DNA of 64,000 bases from Halorientalis salina. GTDB taxonomy: Archaea; Halobacteriota; Halobacteria; Halobacteriales; Haloarculaceae. Made by a program: the position numbers and the translations under genes. Shown piece after piece: positions 54,439 to 63,352 of this stretch. The notes beneath the pieces were generated by a model. It saw nothing but the letters and a program-made list of their open reading frames with translations. It made no database searches and had not been told where the DNA came from. Each line of letters opens with the position of its first letter. Position 1 is the stretch's first letter. The DNA lies in contig NZ_SOSC01000003.1 of the NCBI RefSeq assembly GCF_005049285.1, positions 62,001 to 126,000 on the forward strand, in the 5' to 3' direction.

Positions 54439-54890
54439 GGCCAGTGTTCGCTATCGTCGAGGATAGGCCTTTGGCAGGGACCCGCAATGCAGTGTCAGAA
54501 GTTCCAGCACTGGCCCGTCATACGACCCCGAGTAGTGAGTTCTGATCCCCAAGTTGTGAATTTTAATTCCAAATTGCGACCATATTCCACCATCTCAGAG
54601 AGTATGAATACAAAAGTAAGCTATATAGAAAAATACAGCGGCTTTTCACCGATAGATTTCTTAATTTGTGCCCCATAAATCTATATTCGCCAATATATCC
54701 GCAGACACACGCAAAAACAGATAGTAATCACCAGCTATGGAAATATATTGGCCAGATATGCGATTGAAGACAGGATATTCGTACATGACACTGGTCGCCG
54801 CAGTCGCGAGCGAGCACGCAGTCGTGGATACGACGGTTGAGACAGTTCGGTATCCCTGTTGGGTTCGGCCGGTGACCGTCCCCGTACGAT
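54439..54890. other. Gene-free 452-base stretch with an A/T-rich island
   Basis: From about 54530 to 54790 the sequence is strongly A/T-rich against the GC-rich background (for example AATTTTAATTCC, GCTATATAGAAAAATAC), with a 24-codon plus frame using A/T-rich codons (ATG 54604) that does not resemble the host. This looks like a remnant of foreign DNA. No other gene or RNA is recognised. Confidence 0.5.
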
Positions 54891-55286
54891 TCAGTCGGTC
54901 CGTGGGACCGCGAGCACGGGACGCGTCGCGTTCAGGAGGATGTCCTGGGCGTTGCTCCCGAACACCGCTTTCCCGGTCGGCGAACGTTTCCGGATGCCGA
55001 TCACGATCTGGTCGACGTCGTGGTCGTCGGCGTACGCGAGAACGTCCCTCGTCGGATCGTTACCACGAATGAACTGATGGGTATCGACCGAGACGGAGCT
55101 CCCGAGTTCGGCCGACACCCGTTCGAGCGCGTCCCTTCCCGCCTCGATCTCGTCGGTCGTCGTCTCGTCTTCGCCGTGGAGCGAGTTGACGGCGTGAACG
55201 GTGTCGCCGTCGTCCAACTGGTCTCGGACGGCTGCACAGAGCGTCTCACTCAGGTCAGTGGAGTCGGTCGCGAGCAGGTACTTCAT
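54891..55286 (-). CDS. Universal stress protein (UspA family)
   Basis: A 131-residue protein started at ATG 55286 (MKYLLATDST). The typical fold motifs are a first strand with Asp, the middle DHDVDQIVIGIRKRS, and SNAQDILLNATRPVLAVP; the ATP loop is GIRKRSPTGKAVFGS rather than the strict G-x2-G-x9-GS, so ATP binding is uncertain. It is divergent from the alcohol dehydrogenase cluster. It is intact, unlike the fragment near 36.1 kb. Confidence 0.88.
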   Translation of the reverse strand: MKYLLATDSTDLSETLCAAVRDQLDDGDTVHAVNSLHGEDETTTDEIEAGRDALERVSAELGSSVSVDTHQFIRGNDPTRDVLAYADDHDVDQIVIGIRKRSPTGKAVFGSNAQDILLNATRPVLAVPRTD

Positions 55287-55432
55287 CAGGGGACTCGTTT
55301 CTCGCGAGAAATAAAACTCCTCCGCATATTGTTGGTTTTCGGAACGGTTCTGTCCTCGATTCCCCCGGTCCGAGAGCGTCCCGAACGAAGGAAAGGGTAT
55401 ATTTATGCGAGATGGTATCAAGCCACTACATC

Positions 55433-56635
55433 ATGGCACTCGATACGCCGAATTTTTCGTTTGATTTCAAACCAGGTACCATCCAGTTCGGACGAGGATG
55501 CATCGATGGGCTCGATGAGACGCTGGCCGAGAAAGGACTCGAACGTGCGCTGGTCGTGTGCGGCCGAACCGTCGGTGCCACCGATGCCGTGATGGGCCCG
55601 GTGAAAGCCGGACTCGGCGACCGGTTCGCCGGCGTGTTCGACGAGACGACCCCTGCAAAGACGCTGTCGACCGTGTTCGACGGGATCGAGCGCCTCCAAG
55701 CTGTGGACGCGGACGCCATCGTCGCGGTGGGCGGCGGGAGCAGTCTCGACGTGGCCCGGGGCATCAGTGGGCTCGCACGAGCGGACCGGACCCTGGCGGA
55801 CGCCCGCTCGGAGGTCCTCGAATCGGGCGAGTTGACGCTGCCGGCGGACGACGACGCGTTTGTACCCGTCCTGACCGTCCCGACGACGATGGCGGGCGCG
55901 GACTTCTCGGTCGCAGCCGGCCTCGTCGCCGAGACCGAGGCGGGCCCCGTCGAGGCGATCCCGGTCGATACTCGGCTGATGCCGACGGCGCTGGTGTACG
56001 ACCCCGACCTGTTCGAGACGACGCCGATGGATATCCTCGCGGCCTCGGCGATCAACGGGTTCGACAAGGGCGTCGAGGCCATCTACTCGCGGTTCGCCAC
56101 GCCCGTGACCGACGCGACGGCCGTTCGCGGGCTCCGTTACCTCCGGTCGTCGCTCCCGCAACTCCGTGAGTCCACGGACCCGGACGTCATGGAACGGGCC
56201 GTAGCGGGCACGCTGCTGGTCCAGTACGGCGTCTCGATGCCCGACCAGTACAAGATCAACGTCGTCCACGCCTTCGGGCACGCGCTCCGCAACCAGTTCG
56301 GCATCCAGCAGGGCACTGCCCACGGCGTCATCGTTCCCCACGCCCTCGAACTCATCTTCGCCGAAGGGGGCGGCCGACCGGACGTACTCGCCGAGGGACT
56401 CGTCACCGGGGAGGAAGACGCGGACACGACCGAGGCGGCCGTCGTCGAGGCCGTCCGAGCCGTTCGAGACGGACTGGGCTTGCCGTCGCGACTCCGGGAC
56501 ATCCAGGGCACCGATGAGAGCGAACTCCGGGCGGTCGCACAACACACCGCCGAGGACGCGTTCCTGGAGGTCGGCCCGCCCGAGTTCGATCCGACCGTCG
56601 ACGACATCGAGGCGACGCTCCGGGACGCCTGGTGA
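55433..56635 (+). CDS. Iron-containing alcohol dehydrogenase
   Basis: A 400-residue enzyme started at ATG 55433, behind a TATA-like GTATATTTATG about 35 bases upstream. NAD site VGGGSSLDVARG, metal ligands from FDKGVEAIYS (Asp) and VVHAFGHALRNQFGIQQGTAHG (three His). Haloarchaeal members oxidise primary alcohols, butanol or lactaldehyde. It forms the head of the catabolic cluster and its stop overlaps a possible GTG of the next frame. Confidence 0.9.
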   Translation: MALDTPNFSFDFKPGTIQFGRGCIDGLDETLAEKGLERALVVCGRTVGATDAVMGPVKAGLGDRFAGVFDETTPAKTLSTVFDGIERLQAVDADAIVAVGGGSSLDVARGISGLARADRTLADARSEVLESGELTLPADDDAFVPVLTVPTTMAGADFSVAAGLVAETEAGPVEAIPVDTRLMPTALVYDPDLFETTPMDILAASAINGFDKGVEAIYSRFATPVTDATAVRGLRYLRSSLPQLRESTDPDVMERAVAGTLLVQYGVSMPDQYKINVVHAFGHALRNQFGIQQGTAHGVIVPHALELIFAEGGGRPDVLAEGLVTGEEDADTTEAAVVEAVRAVRDGLGLPSRLRDIQGTDESELRAVAQHTAEDAFLEVGPPEFDPTVDDIEATLRDAW

Positions 56636-56679
56636 CCGCGCCAGAACCTTCTAACCCCTCCCCGACGTCGGTGCAGTCG

Positions 56680-57141
56680 ATGGTCGAGCGCAGACAGTTC
56701 GAGGACTTCGAGACCGGAGAGCAGTACGAGACCGACGGCCGGACGGTGACCGATTCGGACATCAGGCAGTTCGTCGGCGCATCGGGATCGACGGACCCCA
56801 TCCACGTCGACCGAGAGTACGCCGACGCGCATCCGCTCGTCGACGACGTCGTGCTCCAGGGGACGCTCCTGCTTGGGATCGCCGACGGGTTCCTGGTCGA
56901 CGCGGTCGCGAGCGACGCCGCGCTGGCGATGAACTACGGCCACGACGAGGTCCGCTACCTCGAATCGGTGTCGCCGGGCGAGACGGTCCACGCCGAGATC
57001 GAGATCGTCGACACGGAGCGCCGGAACGAGGCGTGGGGACTCGTGACAGCGCGGGTGGAACTGGTCACCGCCGAGGGTGAGACGGCGGTCCTCGACGTTC
57101 ACAGGCTACTCGTCGCGACGGCCGACAACGATGCCGCCTGA
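56680..57141 (+). CDS. MaoC-like (R)-specific enoyl-CoA hydratase
   Basis: A 153-residue hot-dog-fold protein. The catalytic Asp and His lie in GSTDPIHVDREYA, followed by the family helix VLQGTLLLGIADGF. ATG 56680 is chosen; GTG starts at 56632 or 56671 would add a short tail. It hydrates trans-2-enoyl-CoA to (R)-3-hydroxyacyl-CoA, as in PhaJ, which would feed beta-oxidation or polyhydroxyalkanoate synthesis. Follows the alcohol dehydrogenase by 44 bases. Confidence 0.85.
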   Translation: MVERRQFEDFETGEQYETDGRTVTDSDIRQFVGASGSTDPIHVDREYADAHPLVDDVVLQGTLLLGIADGFLVDAVASDAALAMNYGHDEVRYLESVSPGETVHAEIEIVDTERRNEAWGLVTARVELVTAEGETAVLDVHRLLVATADNDAA

Positions 57142-57147
57142 GGTCGT

Positions 57148-58347
57148 CTAGGCGACGGCGTCCGGCCGGGAGTCTCTCGTCAGGAGGAGGATCCCCGCGC
57201 CGAAGAGCCCGATGCCGACGTAGACGGCGAACGTCGCCGGCCACGAGACCGCACTGATGAGCCACCCGCCGACGGTCGGCGACACGAGCGTCCCGGTAAA
57301 GGCGATGGTCGTAAACAGCGCGAGGGTCGTCCCCCCGGAGTTCTCCGTGGCGAGTTCGCGGGCGTACACGTAGTAGACGCCGGAGCCGAACTGGATCGAG
57401 AAGCCGACACAGAGCATCGTCACGGCGAAGGCCGTCGGCGAGACGCCGGCCGCGATGACGTACAGGCCGGGGAGCGCGAACAGCAACGAGGCCGCGACGA
57501 CGACCCGCCGACGGTGGCCCAGGGCGTCGGACACCCACCCGCCGACCGGCCGGGCGACGACGCCGACCGCCGGGAGAAGCGAGGTCACCGCGCCCGCTTG
57601 CCCGAGCGTCAGCGGGAGGACCTCCGTCGCGTAGGTCGGCATCCAGGAGTTGAAGAAGATGTACAGCATGTACGAGCAAAACGCCGAGACCGACACCACC
57701 AGCACGGAACGGTTCCGGAGCGCCTGCCCGAACTGCGCGATCGAGATGGGATCGCCCGACTGTATCGGCGTCGACCACGAGAGGCGGAAGAGTGCGAAGC
57801 CCGCGACCGCCACCAGTGGATACGTGAGAAACGCCGCCTCCCACCCGAAGGCCGCCGCGACGGGCGGGCCGCTGAACTGACCGAACGCGAACCCAACGGG
57901 GGCGCTCGCGATGAAGACCGTCATCACGAACCCCTGCTTCGGGCCGGCGAACAACTGACTCACCACGTTCGTTCCGAGCACGAACAAGACGCCGCCAGCG
58001 ACCCCCGCGACGAACCGACTGGCGAGAAACAGCGGGTACGACGCCGAGGCGACGCCGACGACGCTCGCCGGGAGGAACACGGCAGTCGCCGCGGCCATCA
58101 GGCGTCGATTGTCGTATCGGTCCATGAGGAACCCGCTCGGGATCTGGGAGAGCACCGTCCCGAAGATCGCCGCGCTGATCGCCAGCCCGGCCACCGTCTT
58201 GGTCACCGCGAACTCCCCGACGAGCAACGGGAGCACGCTCGCGGGGGCGATGAAATACCCGTTGGCGGCCACCGAGACGAGGAAACAGCCGACGAACACG
58301 CCCGAGCGCGAGTCGCCCAGCCGAGTCCCGCCGCTCATGGCCGACAT
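57148..58347 (-). CDS. MFS transporter
   Basis: A 399-residue protein with 12 membrane segments. The loop between helices 2 and 3 has QIPSGFLMDRYDNRRLM, matching the MFS G-x3-D-R pattern. The middle loop is short and charged. It is likely a proton-linked carboxylate, drug or sugar transporter; specificity is not evident. Position between catabolic genes suggests uptake of the pathway substrate. Convergent with the MaoC gene. Confidence 0.88.
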   Translation of the reverse strand: MSAMSGGTRLGDSRSGVFVGCFLVSVAANGYFIAPASVLPLLVGEFAVTKTVAGLAISAAIFGTVLSQIPSGFLMDRYDNRRLMAAATAVFLPASVVGVASASYPLFLASRFVAGVAGGVLFVLGTNVVSQLFAGPKQGFVMTVFIASAPVGFAFGQFSGPPVAAAFGWEAAFLTYPLVAVAGFALFRLSWSTPIQSGDPISIAQFGQALRNRSVLVVSVSAFCSYMLYIFFNSWMPTYATEVLPLTLGQAGAVTSLLPAVGVVARPVGGWVSDALGHRRRVVVAASLLFALPGLYVIAAGVSPTAFAVTMLCVGFSIQFGSGVYYVYARELATENSGGTTLALFTTIAFTGTLVSPTVGGWLISAVSWPATFAVYVGIGLFGAGILLLTRDSRPDAVA

Positions 58348-58596
58348 GGTCGTTTATGAGCCGAGACGGACGACCCCGCCACCGGCACGGAACCGGGTTC
58401 GCGCTGGTCCACCACCGCACAGTGCTCGGCTGCTCTCGATCCGACCGAGCCGACGACTCGGTCGGACAGTTCGTCGTCTGGAGCGCCTGCGATCACGGTT
58501 GTTCGAGGGGTGACAGCGCACCCACTTAATACTCACCGGGCATCGGCCGTCGGCGGACCGGTATCGGCACTGCGAGGCCGATGCGCCGTGGCCGGA

Positions 58597-59364
58597 CTAC
58601 TGGGCCGCGATGCCGCCGTCGGCGACGTGGACCTCGCCGGTGACGTAGCCGGCGGCGTCGCTGGCCAGATACACCGCGCTGGCCGCGACCTCGTCGGGTT
58701 CGGCGAAGCGGTCGAGCGGGATCGTATCGAGGAGGTCCGCACGGATCTCCTCGTTCTCCCGGACGCCCTTCGTGAAGTCGGTCTTGACGTAGCCGGGCGC
58801 GAGCGCGTTGACGCGAATCGCCGGTGCCCACTCGACGGCGAGGGATTTCGTCAGCCCGACCATCGCGTGTTTCGAGGCCGTGTACGGTGCCTGGTAGGGG
58901 AGTGCGACGACCCCGCCGACGCTGGCGAGGTTGATCAGCGATCCCGTACCCTCGCGCTCGTGGACGCGCTGGCCGAACTCCCTGGCGCAGTAGAACGATC
59001 CGGTGACGTTGACCTCCAGGATGTGACGCCACGTCTCCCCGTCGAGGTCCCGCGCGTTCCCGAAGAAGGGGTTGACGCCGGCGTTGTTCACCAGCACGTC
59101 CACGTCGCCGAGCGAGTCCTCGACCTCCTCGAACATCGCCGTCACGGCTGCCTCGTCGGTCACGTCGAGCGGCCGAGGGTGTGCGGTCCCGCCCGCGTCC
59201 TCGATGCGTTCGGCCGTGGCTTCGAGGGCGTCCTCCGAGCGGGCGACCGGGGCCACGTCGGCCCCCGCCTCCGCCATCGCGACGGCGATTTCCTCGCCGA
59301 TACCGCGGCTACCGCCCGTTACCACTGCGACGCGATCCGACAACGAGAATTCGTCCAATACCAT
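58597..59364 (-). CDS. Short-chain dehydrogenase/reductase (FabG-like)
   Basis: A 255-residue protein started at ATG 59364 (MVLDEFSLSDRVAVVTGG), which is the classical SDR N-terminus. Motifs: TGGSRGIGE, NNAGVNP, catalytic YTASK, and PGYVKTD. The short length and ending VADGGIAAQ match 3-oxoacyl-reductase/glucose-dehydrogenase-type SDRs. With the MaoC hydratases it could catalyse the 3-hydroxyacyl-CoA/3-oxoacyl step. Confidence 0.92.
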   Translation of the reverse strand: MVLDEFSLSDRVAVVTGGSRGIGEEIAVAMAEAGADVAPVARSEDALEATAERIEDAGGTAHPRPLDVTDEAAVTAMFEEVEDSLGDVDVLVNNAGVNPFFGNARDLDGETWRHILEVNVTGSFYCAREFGQRVHEREGTGSLINLASVGGVVALPYQAPYTASKHAMVGLTKSLAVEWAPAIRVNALAPGYVKTDFTKGVRENEEIRADLLDTIPLDRFAEPDEVAASAVYLASDAAGYVTGEVHVADGGIAAQ

Positions 59365-59623
59365 GTGTGAGGAATCACGAGTTGCGATTATGAACGTTGT
59401 GCTGCGAACGCGCGCGGGACTACCAAAGACATATATCGAATCCTGTGTGAATATGACACGCCCAGGGCGATGGTACACCACACAGGTCTGACCATCGAGC
59501 CACACCGTCGTCCACGGGCTGCCAGCCGCGTCAGAGCGACCCGCTGGCGATTTTTCGAGTGCGGACCCGCACTGTTTTGAGGGACCGCCGAGAACGGATT
59601 CGGTGATGTGCGCAGACCAGACT

Positions 59624-61021
59624 ATGTCGACCGAGATACTGGTGATCGGGGGCGGACCCGGCGGCTACGTCAGCGCGATCCGGGCGGGCCAGCACGGCAA
59701 AGACGTGACGCTCGTCGAGCGCGACGCGTACGGCGGCGTCTGTCTCAACCGCGGCTGCATCCCCTCGAAAGCGTTCGTGACCGTCGCGGACCTCGTCCAC
59801 CGGAGCCGCACCGCCGAACACATGGGCGTCGACGCCACGGTCGAAGTGGATTTCCCCCAACTCCGCTCCTGGCAGGCCGACGTCGTCGATCAGTTGACCG
59901 GCGGCGTCGAACAGCTCTGTACGGCCAACGGCGTCACGCTCGTCGAGGGAACGGCGACGTTCGAGTCCCCCGGTGAAGTCGCGATCCACGACGGATCGGC
60001 CGAGAGCCCGGATCGAATCAGCTTCGAGTCAGCGGTGATCGCGACCGGCAGTCGGCCGATAGAGGTCCCCGGCTTCGAGCCCGACGGCGAGTCGGTGCTC
60101 ACGTCGGCCGACGTGTTCTCGCTGCCGGAACTCCCGGACAGCCTGGTGGTCGTCGGCGGCGGCTACATCGGGATGGAACTGTCGACGGTGTTCGCGAAAC
60201 TCGGGACCGACGTGACGGTCATCGAAATGCTGGACCGCATCCTCGCACCCTACGAGGCCGACATCGCCGACATCGTCCACGAGGAGGCCGAAGCACTCGG
60301 CATCGATATCCGCACGAACGAGGCGGCCAGCGACTGCACCCGGACCGACGACGGCGTCGCCGTGACGACGACCTCGGACGACGAGGAATCAGAGTTCGAG
60401 GCCGATCACGTGCTGGTCGCGGTCGGACGGGAGCCGGTGACGGACACGCTCGATCTGGACGCGGCCGGCGTCGAACTGACCGACGACGGGTTCATCGCGA
60501 CCGACCGGCAGGGCCGGACGAGCCAGGAGAACATCCACGCGATCGGTGATGTCGCGGGCGAGCCGATGCTCGCTCACAAGGCGTCGAGACAGGGCGAAGT
60601 CGTCGCGGACGTGCTCGCGGGCGAACCGGCGGCGTACGACTACCGCGCCGTGCCCGCGGCCGTGTTCACCGACCCGGAAGTCGGAACGGTCGGGCTCACG
60701 GCGGCCGAAGCCGAGGACGAGGGGTTCGAGCCGCTCGTCGGCACGTTCCCGCTCGACGCCAGCGGGCGGGCGCTCACCCTCGACGAGTCCACCGGGTTCG
60801 TCCGCGTCGTCGCCGACGCGGCAACCGAACGCATCCTCGGCGGACAGATCGTCGGGCCCGAGGCGTCGGAACTGATCGGCGAACTCGCGCTGGCCGTCGA
60901 GGTCGGTGCCCGGATCGAGGACGTCGTCTCGACCATCCACACGCACCCCACGCTCTCGGAAGCGGTCATGGAAGCGACCGCCGACGCGCGCGGGGAAGCA
61001 GTTCACATCTTCAACCGCTGA
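59624..61021 (+). CDS. Dihydrolipoyl dehydrogenase
   Basis: A 465-residue flavoprotein started at ATG 59624 (59606 is possible). FAD site GGGPGGYVSAIRAG, redox disulfide GGVCLNRGCIPSK, NAD site VVGGGYIGMELSTVF, and C-terminal HTHPTLSE with the catalytic His. It is the E3 of 2-oxoacid dehydrogenase or glycine cleavage complexes. No E1/E2 gene is adjacent, so it may serve an unlinked complex or another dithiol reductase role in this locus. Confidence 0.93.
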   Translation: MSTEILVIGGGPGGYVSAIRAGQHGKDVTLVERDAYGGVCLNRGCIPSKAFVTVADLVHRSRTAEHMGVDATVEVDFPQLRSWQADVVDQLTGGVEQLCTANGVTLVEGTATFESPGEVAIHDGSAESPDRISFESAVIATGSRPIEVPGFEPDGESVLTSADVFSLPELPDSLVVVGGGYIGMELSTVFAKLGTDVTVIEMLDRILAPYEADIADIVHEEAEALGIDIRTNEAASDCTRTDDGVAVTTTSDDEESEFEADHVLVAVGREPVTDTLDLDAAGVELTDDGFIATDRQGRTSQENIHAIGDVAGEPMLAHKASRQGEVVADVLAGEPAAYDYRAVPAAVFTDPEVGTVGLTAAEAEDEGFEPLVGTFPLDASGRALTLDESTGFVRVVADAATERILGGQIVGPEASELIGELALAVEVGARIEDVVSTIHTHPTLSEAVMEATADARGEAVHIFNR

Positions 61022-61086
61022 GAGAGCGGACTCGCTGACAGCGGGGACGGCTGAACTATATATAGTCGCGCCGGGTACCCGGAGAC

Positions 61087-61527
61087 ATGCTGTATTTCGA
61101 GGACTTCAGCGAAGGCGAGACCTTCGAGTTGTCGTCGCAGACGTTGACGCGTGCGGAAATCGTCGAGTTCGCCGAGCAGTGGGACCCCCAACCGTTCCAC
61201 CTCGGCGAGGACCACGGGAAAGACGCCGTCTTCGACGGCCTGGTCGCGAGCGGGCTCCACACCCTCTGTCTCGGATCCCGCACGATGATCACGGAAGTGA
61301 TGAACGAGAGCGCCAACATGGGCGGAAAGGGGATCACCGACATCAGTTTCCACCGACCGGTCGAGCCCGAGGACACGCTCACGGGCCGTCTCGACGTCCT
61401 CGAAACGACCGCGACGCACCCGGAGCGCGGCGACGTCACCTTCGAGTTGACGATGACGACACCGGACGGGGCGCCGGTGCTGTCGGCCACGTACGTCAGT
61501 ATTCTCGGGCGTCGGCCCGACGCGTGA
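61087..61527 (+). CDS. MaoC-like acyl-CoA dehydratase
   Basis: A 146-residue hot-dog-fold protein with EDFSEGETFELSSQTLTRA at the N-terminus and the catalytic-type EQWDPQPFH (Asp and His), then SGLHTLCLGSRTM. A second paralogue of the MaoC protein at 56680, but divergent in sequence. A TATATATAG lies 24 bases upstream, giving its own leaderless promoter. Confidence 0.85.
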   Translation: MLYFEDFSEGETFELSSQTLTRAEIVEFAEQWDPQPFHLGEDHGKDAVFDGLVASGLHTLCLGSRTMITEVMNESANMGGKGITDISFHRPVEPEDTLTGRLDVLETTATHPERGDVTFELTMTTPDGAPVLSATYVSILGRRPDA

Positions 61528-61545
61528 GGGCGGTCGCGACCGGGA

Positions 61546-63198
61546 TCAGTCGTCGGTCAGTTTGTGCCGCTGGATCTTCCCGGAGACGGTCGTCGGGAAC
61601 TCGTCGACGAACTCCACCTCTCGCGGGTACTTGTAGGCGGCCTCACGCTCCTTGACGAACGTCTGGAGCTCCGAGACGAGCGTGTCCGACGGATCGGCGT
61701 CGGGTTCCGGTTTGACGAACGCCTTGACGACCGTCCCGCGTTCGGCGTCGTCGACGCCCACGACCACGACGTCGTTGACGGCGTCGTGTTCCCGCAGACA
61801 CTCCTCGACTTCCAGGGGGCTCACCCGGTAGCCGCTGGTGATGATGACGTCGTCGGCGCGCCCCTCGTAGTAGATGTACCCGTCCTCGTCGTAGGAGCCG
61901 GCGTCGCCGGTCTTCATCCAGTCGTCGACGAACAGGTCGGCCGTCAGGTCCGGCTGGTTCCAGTAGTCGAGCAACATCGATTGGTCCGGCTTCTGGACAG
62001 CGATGTGCCCGATCTCGCCAGGCTCTTTCCGTTCACCGGTTTTCTCATCGATGATCGCGACCGTGTGGCCGGGACACGGCTTCCCGGAGGCCTCCCGGTT
62101 CTCGTCCATCAGCTGCGTGTTGGTGCCGACCAGGAAGTTACACTCCGTCTGGCCGTAGATCTCGTTGACGACCGCGTCCCACTCGTCTTCGACGTAGTCG
62201 TAGATGTCGGTGGTCACCTTCTCGCCGCCGCTGGGCACGACGTCGACGTCTATGTCGTACTGGCTGTGGTCAACCTCCTTGAGCATGCGGATCATCGTCG
62301 CGGTCAGCAGCGCGTTGGTGACGCCGTAGCGTTCGAGGATCTCGTAGACCGACTCGGCGTCGAACTGCCCGCCGTAGCCGACGACGGGTTGGCCGTGATA
62401 CCACGCGCCCCAGACGACGGCGAAAAGGCCGCCGACCCACGACCAGCCAGAGGGCGTGTAGTGAACCGCCTCCTCGCCGGGGAGGTCGTTGATCATCTGC
62501 CAGCCGGGGATGTATCCCAGCAGCTTCCGGTGGGCGTGGTGTGCGCCCTTCGGTTTGCCCGTCGTCCCGCTGGTGTAGATGATGTAGGCCGAGTCCTCCG
62601 GATCGGTCGCGACCGTCTCGAAGTCCGGAGAGGCGTCGGCGAGACCGTCCGCCCAGGACTGGCCGTCGATCGCCTCGGGGTCGTCGATGGTGATGACCGT
62701 CTCCAGGTGGTCGAGTTCGTCCCGGAGCGAGTCCAGGAGTTCCGCACGTTCCTCGTCGACGATCGCGACCTCCGTCTCGGAGTGGTCGAGGCGGTACCGG
62801 AGCCCTTCGCGCCCGTACAGCACCGAGAGCGGCACCGAGACCGCCCCGCGCTGAAGAATTCCGATGTTGGCGAACAGCGTCTCCGGGCGCTGGGGGAGGA
62901 CGATACCGACGCGCGAGCCCCGCTCGACGCCGGCGTCACCGAGCATGTTCGACACCCTGTTGGCGATCCGCTGGACCTGCCAGAAGGTGTACGTCTCCCG
63001 GGTGCCGTCCTCGTCCTCGTAGAAGAGTGCGACGCGGCGCTTGCCGTCGTCCTCGCTCGCCCAGCGACCGCAGATGGCGTCGGCCATGTTGAACGTCTCC
63101 GGAACGTCCCACTCGAACCGCTCGTAGGCCTCGTCGTACGTGTCGTACTGACTCAGGTCGATCTCCATATTCCTCCCAAGTACAGCCTCCATAATCAT
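61546..63198 (-). CDS. Acyl-CoA synthetase (AMP-forming)
   Basis: A 550-residue enzyme: YIIYTSGTTGKPKGA (P-loop), YTPSGWSWVGG, YGQTECNFL (motif A5), DWMKTGDAG (A7), GRADDVIITSGYRVSPLEVE (A8) and PTTVSGKIQR with the catalytic Lys. It resembles medium-chain acyl- and acetyl-CoA synthetase-like proteins that activate carboxylates using ATP and CoA. Start could also be 63192 or 63168. It is convergent with the MaoC gene and divergent from the ABC transporter gene. Confidence 0.9.
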   Translation of the reverse strand: MIMEAVLGRNMEIDLSQYDTYDEAYERFEWDVPETFNMADAICGRWASEDDGKRRVALFYEDEDGTRETYTFWQVQRIANRVSNMLGDAGVERGSRVGIVLPQRPETLFANIGILQRGAVSVPLSVLYGREGLRYRLDHSETEVAIVDEERAELLDSLRDELDHLETVITIDDPEAIDGQSWADGLADASPDFETVATDPEDSAYIIYTSGTTGKPKGAHHAHRKLLGYIPGWQMINDLPGEEAVHYTPSGWSWVGGLFAVVWGAWYHGQPVVGYGGQFDAESVYEILERYGVTNALLTATMIRMLKEVDHSQYDIDVDVVPSGGEKVTTDIYDYVEDEWDAVVNEIYGQTECNFLVGTNTQLMDENREASGKPCPGHTVAIIDEKTGERKEPGEIGHIAVQKPDQSMLLDYWNQPDLTADLFVDDWMKTGDAGSYDEDGYIYYEGRADDVIITSGYRVSPLEVEECLREHDAVNDVVVVGVDDAERGTVVKAFVKPEPDADPSDTLVSELQTFVKEREAAYKYPREVEFVDEFPTTVSGKIQRHKLTDD

Positions 63199-63330
63199 TG
63201 TACTGGATGCGACCCATCACGAATCGGATACGAAATCGACCGGTCGGCGACGAGGCGTCCGACGGGCGAGACGGTCGGCGCCTCAGCAGACGTCGTCGGT
63301 TCCGACTGCACACCGAATTGAGCGGAACTA

Positions 63331-63338
63331 CTAATATA
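63331..63338 (+). promoter_or_regulatory. TATA box of the ABC transporter gene
   Basis: TAATATAC about 20-30 bases before the starts at 63353 and 63365; spacing fits leaderless initiation better at 63365. Confidence 0.45.
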
Positions 63339-63352
63339 CGGGGAGTATCAGT

